Shown here: positions 42,772-52,893 of the stretch, piece by piece
Position numbering within the stretch: the stretch's first letter is position 1
Layout of the letters: every line of letters begins with the position of its first letter
DNA from: Tardiphaga sp.
Lineage (GTDB): Bacteria; Pseudomonadota; Alphaproteobacteria; Rhizobiales; Xanthobacteraceae
Reading direction: 5' to 3'
Assembly (NCBI GenBank): GCA_030147505.1
Contig: JASBVG010000073.1
Span: 1-64,000, forward strand
Length of the DNA: 64,000 nt
The notes under the pieces: generated by a model
Seen by the model: the letters and a program-made list of their open reading frames with translations, nothing else
What the model was told of the DNA's origin: nothing
The model's database searches: none
Program-made: the position numbers and the translations under genes

Positions 42772-43142
42772 TGGCCCGCCTGTGTCGCCTTCTGATTATC
42801 TGCGCCGGCGTGATGGGCGCGCTCGGCGTGATCCTCGCCGCCGCCTCCGCGCATCAACCCGATGCGAGCCGCCTCGCCTCGGCCTCGTCGATGCTGCTGT
42901 TTCACGCGGCCGCGATTCTCGGAGCCGTCGCGCTGTCGGAACGCGGCACGCTGCATCCACGCATCGGCCTCGTCTCGGCCTTCGGCTTTGTCATCGCAAC
43001 GTCACTGTTCGCCGGCGATCTTACCCTGCGCCAATATGTCGGCCACGGTCTGTTCCCGATGGCTGCGCCCACCGGCGGCACGCTTCTGATCGCAAGCTGG
43101 ATCGCGCTGGCGGTATCCGCGGCATGGCCGAAGCGCGCGTAA
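42771..43142 (+). CDS. DUF423 membrane protein
   Basis: 123-residue protein with four hydrophobic helices; the N-terminal GVMGALGVILAAASAH and the central FHAAAILGAVAL with the C-terminal PTGGTLLIASWIAL are the DUF423 (YgdD) pattern. Function unknown. Start overlaps the engB stop by one base. Confidence 0.88.
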   Translation: MARLCRLLIICAGVMGALGVILAAASAHQPDASRLASASSMLLFHAAAILGAVALSERGTLHPRIGLVSAFGFVIATSLFAGDLTLRQYVGHGLFPMAAPTGGTLLIASWIALAVSAAWPKRA

Positions 43143-43210
43143 CGCGCTTTGCACCCCTTCCACCAATCAGCTAGAACGCGCCGCAGCCCGCTCACCGTGA
43201 GACCCGCTTC

Positions 43211-44107
43211 ATGACCGACGCGCCCATCATCAGTGCTCTCGAAAAGGCCCACATCCTCTCCGAAGCGCTGCCGCACATGCAGCAGTATGACGAGGAAACC
43301 ATCGTCATCAAATATGGCGGCCACGCCATGGGCGCCGAAGATACTGCCCGCGCCTTTGCCCGCGACATCGTGCTGCTGGAGCAGACCGCCATCAATCCGG
43401 TGGTCGTGCATGGCGGCGGGCCGCAGATCGCGCAAATGCTGCAGCGTCTCGGCATCAAGTCGGAATTCGCCGCCGGGCTGCGCATCACCGACGCCGCCAC
43501 CATCGAGATCGTCGAGATGGTGCTGGCAGGCTCCATCAACAAGTCGATCGTCAGCTACATCAACGAAGCAGGCGGCAAGGCCGTCGGCCTGTGCGGCAAG
43601 GACGGCAACATGGTCACTGCGTCGAAGGCGACGCGCACCATGGTTGATCCGGATTCGAACATCGAGAAGGTTGTCGATCTCGGTTTCGTCGGCGAGCCCG
43701 AAAAGGTCGATCTGACGCTGCTCAACCAGTTGATCGGCTATGAGCTGATCCCTGTGCTGGCGCCGCTGGCGGCGTCGAAGGACGGGAAGACCTACAACGT
43801 CAATGCCGACACCTTCGCCGGCGCCGTCGCCGGTGCGCTGAAGGCCAAGCGCCTCTTGCTACTGACCGACGTGCCGGGCGTTCTCGACAAGTCGAAGAAG
43901 CTGATCCCGGAACTGTCGATCAAGGATGCCCGCAAGCTGATCGCCGACGGCACCATTTCCGGCGGCATGATCCCCAAGGTCGAGACCTGCATCTACTCCC
44001 TTGAACAAGGCGTCGAAGGCGTCGTCATCATCGACGGCAAGACGCCGCATGCGGTGCTGCTCGAACTCTTCACCAATCAGGGCACGGGCACGCTGATCCA
44101 CAAGTGA
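43211..44107 (+). CDS. argB: Acetylglutamate kinase
   Basis: Phosphorylates N-acetylglutamate in arginine biosynthesis, cytoplasmic. 298 residues of the amino acid kinase fold: [10 protein letters not shown] (ATP Lys), [34 protein letters not shown] and [10 protein letters not shown] near the C-terminus, ending [12 protein letters not shown]. The N-terminal extension ([19 protein letters not shown]) is the kind linked to arginine-sensitive hexameric enzymes. Its place after engB is conserved in Rhizobiales. Confidence 0.97.
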   Translation: MTDAPIISALEKAHILSEALPHMQQYDEETIVIKYGGHAMGAEDTARAFARDIVLLEQTAINPVVVHGGGPQIAQMLQRLGIKSEFAAGLRITDAATIEIVEMVLAGSINKSIVSYINEAGGKAVGLCGKDGNMVTASKATRTMVDPDSNIEKVVDLGFVGEPEKVDLTLLNQLIGYELIPVLAPLAASKDGKTYNVNADTFAGAVAGALKAKRLLLLTDVPGVLDKSKKLIPELSIKDARKLIADGTISGGMIPKVETCIYSLEQGVEGVVIIDGKTPHAVLLELFTNQGTGTLIHK

Positions 44108-44132
44108 TGGGCGGGGAGCAGATCAGAAACTC

Positions 44133-44220
44133 CGTCATGCCCGGGCTTGACCCGGGCACCCATCTTTTCTGGTCACGTGTGAGGAGCAAGCTGGATGGCC
44201 GGATCAAGCCCGGCCATGAC
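44133..44220. repeat. Composite palindromic repeat at the 5' edge of the DUF1036 gene
   Basis: Left arm GTCATGCCCGGGCTTGACCC and GGGCACCCAT (44133-44163); right arm CTGGATGGCCGG, ATCAAGC, CCGGCCATGAC (44191-44220). This is the two-arm layout also seen at 1618, 45950 and 48761. Read in frame with the downstream gene it encodes the peptide MPGLDPGTH, typical of repeat-derived sequence. Confidence 0.75.
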
Positions 44221-44223
44221 GTG

Positions 44224-45225
44224 GTGAGCGGTCTCGGCCGCTCCATCATCTTCAGCGCCGTCCTCCTCCTCACCGCCTTTACCACCGCTGCCCATGCCGA
44301 CCTCAAGCTCTGCAATCGCATGAGCTATGTCATCGATGTCGCCATCGGCATCGATGACAAGAGCGCCACCGCTACCCGCGGCTGGTTTCGCATCGATCCC
44401 GCGCAATGCAAGATCGTCGCCCAAGGCACGCTGACCGCCGACCGCCTGCTGCTGCATGCCCGCGTGCTGCCGCTCTATGGCGCCGCGCCTGCGCAGACTG
44501 GCAGTGACAATCTCTGCATAGCCTCTGACAATTTTGTCATCGCCGCAGCCCGTCAGTGCCGCGCCGGACAGACGCTGGCCCCCTTTACCACTATCCAGCC
44601 GTCACAGACCGAGGACGGCAACATGGTTGCCTATCTCGCCGAAGACAGCGAATACGACGACGAGCAGGCCAAACTCGCCGCGATCCAGCGCCTGCTGTCG
44701 ATCGCCGGATACGACACCACGCCGATCGACGGAGTCGATGGCCCGAAGACGCAGAACGGCCTCGCCGCCTTCCTCAGGAGCCGCGGCCTGACGAACGATA
44801 TCATCAATGCACCGAATTTCTTCGAGGCGATGGTGACCGGCGTGCAGGCGCCATCTGCCAATGGACTCACCTGGTGCAACGACACCTCCTACAAGGTGAT
44901 GGCTTCTGTCGCGACCGATGACGGCAAGGGCGTCATCGCGCGCGGCTGGTATCGCATCGAGCCCGGCAAGTGCCTGCGTCCGGACGTGACCGGCCAGCCG
45001 AGGCAGATCCTGTCTTTCGCCGAAGCTGTCGACGACACCGGCCGCGCCATCCGCATTGCCGACAAGCCGCTGAACTGGGGCGGTCCGCGCACGCTGTGCA
45101 CGCGCGAGAGCAAATTCGAGATCCGCGACCACGCCGACTGCGCCGCCCGCGGTCTCACCGCCTCCGGCTATGCCGCCGTGGACATGACCAGCGGCGGCAA
45201 GACGGTGCGCTTCGCGATACCTTGA
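44224..45225 (+). CDS. Secreted protein with two DUF1036 domains and a peptidoglycan-binding-like module
   Basis: 333 residues from a GTG at 44224, giving a clean signal peptide MSGLGRSIIFSAVLLLTAFT then TAAHA. Two DUF1036 domains (about 26-135, LKLCNRMSYVIDVAIG; and about 220-330, LTWCNDTSYKVMASVA), each with the RGWxRIxPxxC core, flank a peptidoglycan-binding-type helix set (AAIQRLLSIAGYDTTPIDGV). The frame stays open back to 44104 through a palindromic repeat, so annotators may choose an earlier start, but that N-terminus looks repeat-derived. Periplasmic or cell-wall-associated; role unknown. Confidence 0.82.
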   Translation: MSGLGRSIIFSAVLLLTAFTTAAHADLKLCNRMSYVIDVAIGIDDKSATATRGWFRIDPAQCKIVAQGTLTADRLLLHARVLPLYGAAPAQTGSDNLCIASDNFVIAAARQCRAGQTLAPFTTIQPSQTEDGNMVAYLAEDSEYDDEQAKLAAIQRLLSIAGYDTTPIDGVDGPKTQNGLAAFLRSRGLTNDIINAPNFFEAMVTGVQAPSANGLTWCNDTSYKVMASVATDDGKGVIARGWYRIEPGKCLRPDVTGQPRQILSFAEAVDDTGRAIRIADKPLNWGGPRTLCTRESKFEIRDHADCAARGLTASGYAAVDMTSGGKTVRFAIP

Positions 45226-45239
45226 GCGAGACCATTGAA

Positions 45240-45938
45240 ATGACCAAATCGCCACGCGCCTTCGATCATGTCGAGACCTGGGTCTTCGATCTCGACAACA
45301 CGCTGTATCCGCATCACGTCAATCTGTGGCAGCAGGTCGATGTGCGCATCCGCGACTTCGTGGCGAACTTCCTCAACGTGACACCGGAAGAAGCCTTCAA
45401 GATTCAGAAGGATTATTACAAGCGCTACGGCACCACGATGCGCGGCATGATGACCGAGCACAAGATCAGCGCCGATGACTTCCTCGCCTATGTGCACGAG
45501 ATCGATCATTCTCCGCTCGAGCCGAACCCGGCCATGGGCGCGGCGATCGCAAAGCTGCCCGGCCGCAAGCTGATCCTCACCAATGGCTCCGTCGCGCATG
45601 CCGGCGCCGTGTTGAAGCGACTCGGCTTTGCCGATCAGTTCGAAGCGATCTTCGACATCGTCGCGGCTGAGCTGGAGCCAAAGCCGGCCCAGCGTACCTA
45701 TGACAAATTCTTGCGCGACCATGGCGTGAACCCGGCCAGGGCGGCCATGTTCGAAGACCTGTCGCGCAACCTCGTCGTCCCCCACAGCCTTGGCATGACT
45801 ACGGTGCTGGTGGTGCCCGATGGGGCGAAGGAGGTCGTCCGCGAGGACTGGGAACTGGAAGGCCGCGAGGACAGCCACGTGGACCATGTCACGGATGACC
45901 TGACTGGGTTTCTGGTGAAGATGAACCACGGGCGGTAA
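45240..45938 (+). CDS. Pyrimidine 5'-nucleotidase (HAD superfamily)
   Basis: 232-residue haloacid dehalogenase-like phosphatase, similar to yeast Sdt1-type pyrimidine 5'-nucleotidases. Motif I FDLDNTLYP (nucleophile Asp and general acid), motif II LTNGS, the conserved Lys in ELEPKP and motif IV FEDLSRNL. Start ATG at 45240, 14 bases after the DUF1036 stop. Probably dephosphorylates nucleoside monophosphates in the cytoplasm. Its position before dapD is recurrent in Rhizobiales. Confidence 0.92.
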   Translation: MTKSPRAFDHVETWVFDLDNTLYPHHVNLWQQVDVRIRDFVANFLNVTPEEAFKIQKDYYKRYGTTMRGMMTEHKISADDFLAYVHEIDHSPLEPNPAMGAAIAKLPGRKLILTNGSVAHAGAVLKRLGFADQFEAIFDIVAAELEPKPAQRTYDKFLRDHGVNPARAAMFEDLSRNLVVPHSLGMTTVLVVPDGAKEVVREDWELEGREDSHVDHVTDDLTGFLVKMNHGR

Positions 45939-45949
45939 TGATCCCTAGT

Positions 45950-46069
45950 CGTCACCCGGCTTGACCGGGTGCCCCAGTAAACGCCACCTGCAGTGCTAAA
46001 GCCGCCCGGCCGCCGGATACTGGATCACCCGCTCCCGGCGCGCCGTTGCGCGCAAGGCGGGTGATGACA
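45950..46069. repeat. Composite palindromic repeat, copy 2
   Basis: Left arm CGTCACCCGGCTTGACCGGG then TGCCCCAGTA (45950-45978); right arm TACTGGATCACCCGC with GCGGGTGATGACA (46018-46069), the latter holding an inner CGCGCCGTTGCGCGC hairpin. Same layout as at 48761 and 1618; it occupies the gap before dapD. Confidence 0.78.
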
Positions 46070-46170
46070 GATGGAGTGACTGGCTCCGTCCTTGACTCCC
46101 CGCCCCCAAATCCCGACAAAAGCCCCCAATTTCCACCCTGCTTGCCCGAAAAAGATCAAGGATCCCCGCG

Positions 46171-47016
<846 letters not shown>

Positions 47017-47020
47017 GCCC

Positions 47021-48175
47021 GTGGCCGACGTCGTCGCCATCGCGCAGGACCTGATCCGCTGTCCGTCGGTCACACCGGCGGAAGGCGGCGCGCTCGGTGT
47101 GCTCGAACGCATGCTGGGTGCCGCCGGCTTCGCCGTTCACCGGGTTACCTTCAGCGAGGACGGCAGCGCCGACGTCGAAAATCTCTATGCCCGCATCGGC
47201 ACCGACGCGCCGCATCTCTGTTTCGCCGGCCATACCGATGTGGTGCCGCCCGGCGAGGAAGCGGCATGGTCGCACGGCGCCTTTGCCGGCGAGGTGAAGG
47301 ACGGCCTGCTCTATGGCCGCGGCGCGGTGGACATGAAGGGCGGCATCGCCGCCGCCATCGCCGCGACGCTCGAACATCTCGCCGCTAACAATGGCAAGTC
47401 CAAGGGTTCGATCTCCTTCCTCATCACCGGCGATGAAGAAGGCGTCGCCGTCAACGGCACTATCAAGCTGCTGCAATGGGCGGCCGAGCGCGGCGAAAAA
47501 TTCGATCACTGCATCGTCGGCGAGCCCTCGAATGTCGAGGCGATGGGCGATACCATCAAGATCGGCCGCCGCGGCTCGCAATCGGGCACGCTGGTCGTCG
47601 ATGGCGTCCAGGGCCATGTCGCCTATCCGCATCGCGCGTCCAATCCGGTGCCGGACATCGCCGCACTGATCGTCGCGCTCAGTAACGATCCGCTCGACCA
47701 GGGCAACGCCCAGTTCCAGCCGTCCAATCTCGAATTCACGTCGGTGGATGTCGGCAACAAGGCCACCAATGTCATCCCCGCGCAGGCAAAGGCGAAGTTC
47801 AACATTCGCTTCAATGATCACCACACGCAGGAAAGCCTGCGCACGCTGATCGACGCCCGCGTCGCCGCGGCTGCCGGCAATCGCATCAAGGCGCATGTGA
47901 TCTGGGAGCCGAGCAATTCGGATTCCTTCGTGACAAAACCCGGCGCCTTCACCGACACCGTGGTCGCGGCAATCCGCGACATCACCGGCCGCACGCCCGA
48001 TCTCAACACCGGCGGCGGCACCTCCGACGCGCGCTTCATCAAGAACTACTGCCCGGTGATCGAATTCGGTCTCGTCGGCCAGACCATGCATCAGGTCGAT
48101 GAACACACGAAGGTGTCCGATCTCGAACAACTGACACAGATCTATCGCGGCATATTGGACCGGTACTTCGCATGA
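47021..48175 (+). CDS. dapE: Succinyl-diaminopimelate desuccinylase
   Basis: 384-residue M20-family zinc hydrolase producing LL-diaminopimelate for lysine and cell wall. Metal motifs [28 protein letters not shown] and the C-terminal [10 protein letters not shown] are intact. GTG start at 47021, 4 bases after dapD. Its stop overlaps the next gene (ATGA). Confidence 0.97.
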   Translation: MADVVAIAQDLIRCPSVTPAEGGALGVLERMLGAAGFAVHRVTFSEDGSADVENLYARIGTDAPHLCFAGHTDVVPPGEEAAWSHGAFAGEVKDGLLYGRGAVDMKGGIAAAIAATLEHLAANNGKSKGSISFLITGDEEGVAVNGTIKLLQWAAERGEKFDHCIVGEPSNVEAMGDTIKIGRRGSQSGTLVVDGVQGHVAYPHRASNPVPDIAALIVALSNDPLDQGNAQFQPSNLEFTSVDVGNKATNVIPAQAKAKFNIRFNDHHTQESLRTLIDARVAAAAGNRIKAHVIWEPSNSDSFVTKPGAFTDTVVAAIRDITGRTPDLNTGGGTSDARFIKNYCPVIEFGLVGQTMHQVDEHTKVSDLEQLTQIYRGILDRYFA

Positions 48176-48732
48176 GCAGTAAAATTCTCGTCCTCACCGC
48201 GCTCGAAAGCGAGCTCGACAGCTCGCGCGCGCCTGATGGCATCGAGGTCATCTTCACCGGCGTCGGCAAGATTAACACCACCATCGTCACGCTGCAGGCC
48301 GTCCAGGCCATGCAGCCGAAGCTGGTGGTGAATTACGGCACCGCCGGCAAGCTGAACAGCAAGCTCAATGGGCTCGTCGAAGTGGCGGAGGTGATTCAGC
48401 GCGACATGAATGCCGAACCTCTCGCGCCGCGCGGCCGTACCCCGTTCGCGCCGGACCTCGACCATCTCGTCTCCGGCCAGCGCGGCGTGATCTGCGGCAG
48501 CGGAGACAGTTTCGTCACTTCCACCGACCCCTGGCTGGTGCAGCAGAAGGTCGATATCGTCGATATGGAGCTGTTTGCCATCGCCCAGGTCTGCCTGCGC
48601 CACGGCATCGCCTGGCGCGCCTTCAAGTTCATCACCGACGATGCGAACGATTTCGCGCATGAGCATTGGACGGCGAATGTGGCGAATGGGCAGGATCTGT
48701 TCTGGGATGTGATGAAGGATGTGAAGGCCTAA
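48172..48732 (+). CDS. Short MTA/SAH nucleosidase-like protein
   Basis: 186 residues of the purine nucleoside phosphorylase/nucleosidase fold, shorter than the usual 230 for MTA/SAH nucleosidase. Recognisable parts are [42 protein letters not shown] (the catalytic-type Glu) and FKFITDDAN with the catalytic Asp. Probably cleaves an adenosine-derived nucleoside such as 5'-methylthioadenosine. Translationally coupled to dapE by a 4-base overlap. Confidence 0.85.
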   Translation: MSSKILVLTALESELDSSRAPDGIEVIFTGVGKINTTIVTLQAVQAMQPKLVVNYGTAGKLNSKLNGLVEVAEVIQRDMNAEPLAPRGRTPFAPDLDHLVSGQRGVICGSGDSFVTSTDPWLVQQKVDIVDMELFAIAQVCLRHGIAWRAFKFITDDANDFAHEHWTANVANGQDLFWDVMKDVKA

Positions 48733-48760
48733 CTCTCACCGCGCGGCCCCAACACGCACT

Positions 48761-48855
48761 GTCATCGCCCGGCTTGACCGGGCGATCCAGCACATGCCGA
48801 TCTGTCGATTGAAACGCACTGCCAGTGTCTACTGGATCACCCGCGGGTGATGACA
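48761..48855. repeat. Composite palindromic repeat, copy 3
   Basis: Left arm GTCATCGCCCGGCTTGACCG then GGCGATCCAG (48761-48790); right arm TACTGGATCACCCGCGGGTG then ATGACAA (48830-48855). It fills the gap between the convergent nucleosidase and truA genes, with about 40 bases between arms. Confidence 0.8.
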
Positions 48856-48862
48856 AGTGGCG

Positions 48863-49603
48863 CTAATAATCCACCTTTGCCAGATACAGCCCGTCCGGCG
48901 GCGCGACGATGCCGCAGGCGGCACGGTTCTTCGCTTCAAGCGCCGCGCTCATGTCGTCCGGCGTCCAGCGGCCATGGCCGACCCACACCAGCGAGCCCAC
49001 CATCGAGCGCACCTGGCTGTGCAGGAAGGATCGCGCCGAGGTGCGGATCATCACCGCCTCGCCATCCTGATCCACGTCGAGCTGGTCCAGCGTACGGATC
49101 GGCGATTTCGCCTGGCACTCCGTATCGCGAAACGTCGTAAAGTCATGCCGGCCGAGCAGGCGTTTTGCGCCTTCGCGCATTAGCGCGACATCGAGCGGTT
49201 TCGGCACGCGCCACACATGGCCCGCATCGACGGCGAGATTCGCCCGGCGATTGGCGATGCGATAGATGTAGTGCCGCTTCACGGCCGAGAACCGCGCCTC
49301 GAAATCATCGGCCACCACATCGGCCGAGAGCACCGCCACCGGATGCGGCCGCAGATGCGCGTTCATGCCGTCGCGGAAACGGCCGGGCACCAGGATCTTC
49401 GGCACGTCGCAGTGCGCCACCTGCCCCAGAGCATGCACGCCGGCATCGGTGCGCCCGGCACCATGCACACGGATCGGCAGACCGCAGATCGCCTCGGCGG
49501 CGCGCTCCAGCGCGCCCTGCACGGTCAGCGTGGCATTGTCCTGCACCTGCCAGCCCGAGAATGGCATGCCGTCATATTCGATGAGCATCTTGTAGCGCGG
49601 CAT
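48863..49603 (-). CDS. truA: tRNA pseudouridine(38-40) synthase TruA
   Basis: 246-residue enzyme that isomerises uridines 38-40 in tRNA anticodon arms. Catalytic Asp in [14 protein letters not shown], plus [12 protein letters not shown] near the N-terminus and [19 protein letters not shown]. Start overlaps the fmt stop by one base (TGATG). Last gene of the def-fmt-truA operon, an order common in alphaproteobacteria. Confidence 0.96.
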   Translation of the reverse strand: MPRYKMLIEYDGMPFSGWQVQDNATLTVQGALERAAEAICGLPIRVHGAGRTDAGVHALGQVAHCDVPKILVPGRFRDGMNAHLRPHPVAVLSADVVADDFEARFSAVKRHYIYRIANRRANLAVDAGHVWRVPKPLDVALMREGAKRLLGRHDFTTFRDTECQAKSPIRTLDQLDVDQDGEAVMIRTSARSFLHSQVRSMVGSLVWVGHGRWTPDDMSAALEAKNRAACGIVAPPDGLYLAKVDY

Positions 49604-50535
49604 CAGCCCACCCGCATGGGCGGCTTCAGTGCAGTGCCGCGCAAAAACTCGTCGGGCTTCATCGCCTGCTTGCCGGCGCGCTGCAGTTCGAGGATACGGA
49701 TGGCGCCCTCACCGCAGGCAATCGTCAGGCGATCATCGAGCAGATCGCCCGGCGCACCCGATCCCGTCGCCAGTGCACAGCGCAGGATCTTGAGGCGTAC
49801 GGTCTCACCCTCGACATCCACTTCACACCACGCGCCGGGAAACGGCGACAGGCCGTGGATATGGCGCATCACGTCGCGCGCCGGCTTCGACCAGTCGATC
49901 TTCGCCTCGGCCTTGTCGATCTTGGCGGCGTATTCGACGCCCTGCTCGCTCTGCTTCACGAGCTGCAACCCGCCGCGATCGAGCGCGCCCATGGCGCGCA
50001 CCATCAGGTCCGCGCCGAGCGGCGCCAGCGCGTCATGCAGGTCCTGTCCGGTCATCGAATCGGTGATCGGCAGGCGCTCGGCCATGGCGACATCGCCGGT
50101 GTCGAGGCCGACATCCATCTTCATCACCATGACGCCGCTCTCGGCATCGCCGGACATGATGGCGCGCTGGATCGGGGCGGCACCGCGCCAGCGCGGCAGC
50201 AGCGACCCATGCAGGTTGAAGCAGCCAAGCGGCACGGCATCGAGAATGTTTTGCGGCAGGATCATGCCATAGGCGACGACCACGGCGGCATCCGCATCGA
50301 AGGCGCGAAACTGCGTCTCGGCCTCTTCGCTGCGCAGCGTCTTCGGCGTCAGCACGGGAATACCGAGCCGCTCTGCCTCGCGCGCCACCGGCGTCGGCTG
50401 CAGTTTCATGCCGCGCCCGGCGGGCTTCGCCTCGCGAGTATAGACGGCCACAATCTCGTGGCCGTGCGCCACGAGTTCGAGCAGCGTCGGCACGGCGAAA
50501 TCCGGCGTGCCCATGAAGATCAGACGAAGCGACAT
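49603..50535 (-). CDS. fmt: Methionyl-tRNA formyltransferase
   Basis: 310-residue enzyme formylating initiator Met-tRNA with 10-formyl-tetrahydrofolate. The signature [13 protein letters not shown] carries the catalytic His region (NLHGSLLP), and [11 protein letters not shown] opens the protein. The C-terminal tRNA-binding domain ends [14 protein letters not shown]. Lies between def and truA; 20 bases separate it from def. Confidence 0.97.
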   Translation of the reverse strand: MSLRLIFMGTPDFAVPTLLELVAHGHEIVAVYTREAKPAGRGMKLQPTPVAREAERLGIPVLTPKTLRSEEAETQFRAFDADAAVVVAYGMILPQNILDAVPLGCFNLHGSLLPRWRGAAPIQRAIMSGDAESGVMVMKMDVGLDTGDVAMAERLPITDSMTGQDLHDALAPLGADLMVRAMGALDRGGLQLVKQSEQGVEYAAKIDKAEAKIDWSKPARDVMRHIHGLSPFPGAWCEVDVEGETVRLKILRCALATGSGAPGDLLDDRLTIACGEGAIRILELQRAGKQAMKPDEFLRGTALKPPMRVG

Positions 50536-50555
50536 GGTGCCTCCTGCGCGAAGGC

Positions 50556-51077
50556 TCAGCCCACGCGCTTGGCGATCTTCGTGAACTTCTTCATCACGCG
50601 ATCACGCTTGAGCTTGGAGAGATAATCGACGAACAGCACGCCGTTGAGATGGTCGATCTCGTGCTGGATGCAGGTGGCGAACAATCCGCTCGCATCCTCC
50701 TCCACCGTCTTGCCGTCGAGATCGAGATAACGGATGCGCACCGTCGCCGGGCGTTCCACTTCCTCATAATATTCCGGGATCGACAGGCAGCCTTCCTCAT
50801 AGACCGAGAGCTCTTCCGAAGCGGAGATGATCTCCGGATTGATGAAGACGCGCGGCTGCTTGCCGCCTTCCTCGTCATCCTTCTTGGCAAGATCCATGGT
50901 GATCAGCCGCAGCGGAACCGCGATCTGGATCGCCGCCAGCCCGATGCCGGGGGCGTCATACATGGTCTCGAACATGTCGTCGGCGAGCTTGCGCACCTCC
51001 GAGTTGACGGTCTCGACAGGTTTGGAGATCAGCCGCAACTGTTTGTCCGGCAGGATGATGATTTCACGAATGGCCAT
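50556..51077 (-). CDS. def: Peptide deformylase
   Basis: 173-residue metalloenzyme removing the formyl group from nascent proteins. All three motifs are present: [15 protein letters not shown] (metal Cys) and QHEIDHLNG (metal His pair and Glu). Start ATG at 51077 ([15 protein letters not shown]); the open frame continues upstream without conserved sequence. First gene of def-fmt-truA; TTAA-rich DNA lies upstream. Confidence 0.97.
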   Translation of the reverse strand: MAIREIIILPDKQLRLISKPVETVNSEVRKLADDMFETMYDAPGIGLAAIQIAVPLRLITMDLAKKDDEEGGKQPRVFINPEIISASEELSVYEEGCLSIPEYYEEVERPATVRIRYLDLDGKTVEEDASGLFATCIQHEIDHLNGVLFVDYLSKLKRDRVMKKFTKIAKRVG

Positions 51078-51128
51078 GGCGGGCGATTTAATCTGCGCAT
51101 GTTGCGCGGTCAATGTGAAGAACGGGCG

Positions 51129-51215
51129 TTAACGAAGCGGTAACCATATCGGTTAGGCATTGGTTAACCACGTCCATTCACGGATGATTAACCATACCAC
51201 TCAACGCTTCATTAA
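51129..51215. promoter_or_regulatory. Cluster of TTAA(C) motifs upstream of def
   Basis: TTAA occurs at 51129, 51164, 51188 and 51212, three of them as TTAACCA. The first is followed after exactly 7 bases by GTAA (51140-51143), one mismatch from the CtrA consensus TTAA-N7-TTAA. The stretch is clearly AT-richer than its surroundings. It could be a CtrA-controlled promoter region for def-fmt-truA. The rest of the 51078-51447 gap holds repeat DNA (51283-51430). Confidence 0.4.
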
Positions 51216-51282
51216 CCAGCTTCGTTTACTTTTTGTTCACGATCAGCGTCACTGCGCGACCTGCAGCGACGCTCCGTTTCAC

Positions 51283-51430
51283 CTCTCCCCCCGTGCGAAG
51301 CGAAGCTTCGCTAGAGGGGGAGAGGTCGACCGACGAAGTCGGGCGGGTGAGGGGGCTTGCACCATCGCCTGAGTTTGCCCCCTCACCCGCGCGCAAGAGC
51401 GCGCGACCTCTCCCCGGTGGGGAGAGGTGA
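51283..51430. repeat. Paired CACCTCTCCCC repeat
   Basis: Two related palindromic units in inverted arrangement. Unit 1 holds CTCTCCCCCCGTGCG, an internal GCGAAGCTTCGC hairpin, GGGGGAGAGGTCG and GGGTGAGGGGGC. Unit 2 holds GCCCCCTCACCCGC, GCGCGCAAGAGCGCGC and CCTCTCCCCGGTGGGGAGAG. A dispersed intergenic repeat of unknown role, ending 17 bases before the AmpG-like start. Confidence 0.7.
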
Positions 51431-51447
51431 AGACGAGTTCAGACACG

Positions 51448-52809
51448 ATGACCACAGCGCCCGACACGCCAGACGCCACCCTGCAGCCCCGTGCCTCCTG
51501 GCGCGAGAGCATGGCGGTCTATCTGCAGCCTCGCGTGCTGATCGTGCTGATGCTCGGACTCTCCTCCGGCCTGCCGCTCGCGCTGTCCGGCTCCACGCTG
51601 CTGGTCTGGATGCGCGAAAGCGGCGTCGATCTCGGCACCATCGGCCTGTTCGCGCTCGTCGGCACACCCTACACGCTGAAATTTCTCTGGGCGCCCCTGG
51701 TCGATGCGCTGCATGTGCCATTCTTCACCCGCGCCTTCGGCCGCCGCCGCGGCTGGCTGGTGTTCTCGCAATTGCTGCTGATCGCCGCGATCCTGCTGCT
51801 CGCGCTCACCGACCCGGCCAGGTCCCCGCTCTTCGTCGCGCTCGGCGCATTGCTGGTGGCCACGATGTCCTCGACCCAGGACATCGTGGTCGATGCTTTT
51901 CGCGTGGAGAGCCTGCCGGAAAGCGAGCAGGCCGCGGGGATGGCATCCTATGTCGCAGCCTATCGCATCGGCATGCTGATCTCCACCGCCGGCATCCTGT
52001 TTCTGGTCAGCGCCTTCGAGGCCACCGGCATCGCGCGCTCCTCCGCCTGGATGTGGGGCTATGTGGCAATGGCCGCGATGGTGCTGATCGGCACGGTGAC
52101 GGCGCTGATCGCCACTGAGCCTGAGCAATCCGTGCAGGCCGAAGCCGCCACGCGCGGCGAGAGCGCCTTCCAGCGCGTGCTGCGCGCCGCCATCGGCGCC
52201 TTCTCGGAATTTTTGTCGCGCAAGGACGCGTGGGCGGCGCTGGCCTTCGTGGTGCTGTTCAAATTCACCGATGCCTTCTCGGGCACGATGACCGCGCCCT
52301 TCGTCATCGATCTCGGCTTCACCCGCAACGACTATGCGGCGATCGTCAAGGGCGTCGGGCTTGCCGCCACGCTGATCGGCGGTTTCGCCGGCGGGTTTGT
52401 CGCGCGACGCTATTCGCTGGAAGCGAGCCTTTGGATCGGCGCCGTACTTCAGGCCGTCTCCAACCTCGCTTTCGCGTGGCTGGCTCTGGTCGGCGTCAAT
52501 CAATGGGCGCTGGCGCTGGCAATTTCGGTCGAGAATTTCACCAGCGCCATCGGCACGGTGATCTTCGTCGCCTATCTCTCCGCGCTCTGCAAGAATCCCC
52601 TGCACACCGCCACGCAATACGCTCTGCTGACGGCACTTGCGGCTGTGGGGCGCACCTATCTTTCCGCCGGCGCTGGCTATGTCGCGCAGGCGACGGGATG
52701 GCCGATATTCTTCGTAATCAGCGTGCTGGTCGCGGTACCGAGCCTGGTGCTGCTGCTGTGGCTGCAGCGACGCGGACATTTTGCGGCATTGGGGCCGGTG
52801 CGGATATAA
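51448..52809 (+). CDS. ampG: AmpG-like muropeptide MFS permease
   Basis: 453 residues with about twelve to fourteen hydrophobic helices, of the AmpG branch of the MFS, which imports anhydro-muropeptides for cell wall recycling and can affect beta-lactamase induction. Family stretches: MLGLSSGLPLALSGSTLLVW, GTPYTLKFLWAPLVD, SSTQDIVVDAFRVE and KFTDAFSGTMTAPF. The ATG at 51448 is preferred over a GTG at 51427, which lies in repeat sequence. Confidence 0.88.
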   Translation: MTTAPDTPDATLQPRASWRESMAVYLQPRVLIVLMLGLSSGLPLALSGSTLLVWMRESGVDLGTIGLFALVGTPYTLKFLWAPLVDALHVPFFTRAFGRRRGWLVFSQLLLIAAILLLALTDPARSPLFVALGALLVATMSSTQDIVVDAFRVESLPESEQAAGMASYVAAYRIGMLISTAGILFLVSAFEATGIARSSAWMWGYVAMAAMVLIGTVTALIATEPEQSVQAEAATRGESAFQRVLRAAIGAFSEFLSRKDAWAALAFVVLFKFTDAFSGTMTAPFVIDLGFTRNDYAAIVKGVGLAATLIGGFAGGFVARRYSLEASLWIGAVLQAVSNLAFAWLALVGVNQWALALAISVENFTSAIGTVIFVAYLSALCKNPLHTATQYALLTALAAVGRTYLSAGAGYVAQATGWPIFFVISVLVAVPSLVLLLWLQRRGHFAALGPVRI

Positions 52810-52812
52810 TCT

Positions 52813-52891
52813 CGTCATTGCGAGCGCAGCGAAGCAATCCAGTCTTTCTTCGCTTGGCTTTCTGGATTGCTTCGCTGCGCTCGCAATGACG
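52813..52891. repeat. Perfect 30-bp inverted repeat between convergent genes
   Basis: Arm 1 (52813-52842) begins CGTCATTGCGAGCGCAGCGA and ends AGCAATCCAG; arm 2 (52862-52891) is its exact reverse complement, with a 19-base loop. It lies between the AmpG-like stop and the stop of the gene at 52894. It would form a very stable hairpin and can act as a transcription barrier. The core TCATTGCGAGCGCAGCGAAG is a common dispersed repeat in alphaproteobacteria. Confidence 0.9.
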
Positions 52892-52893
52892 GA

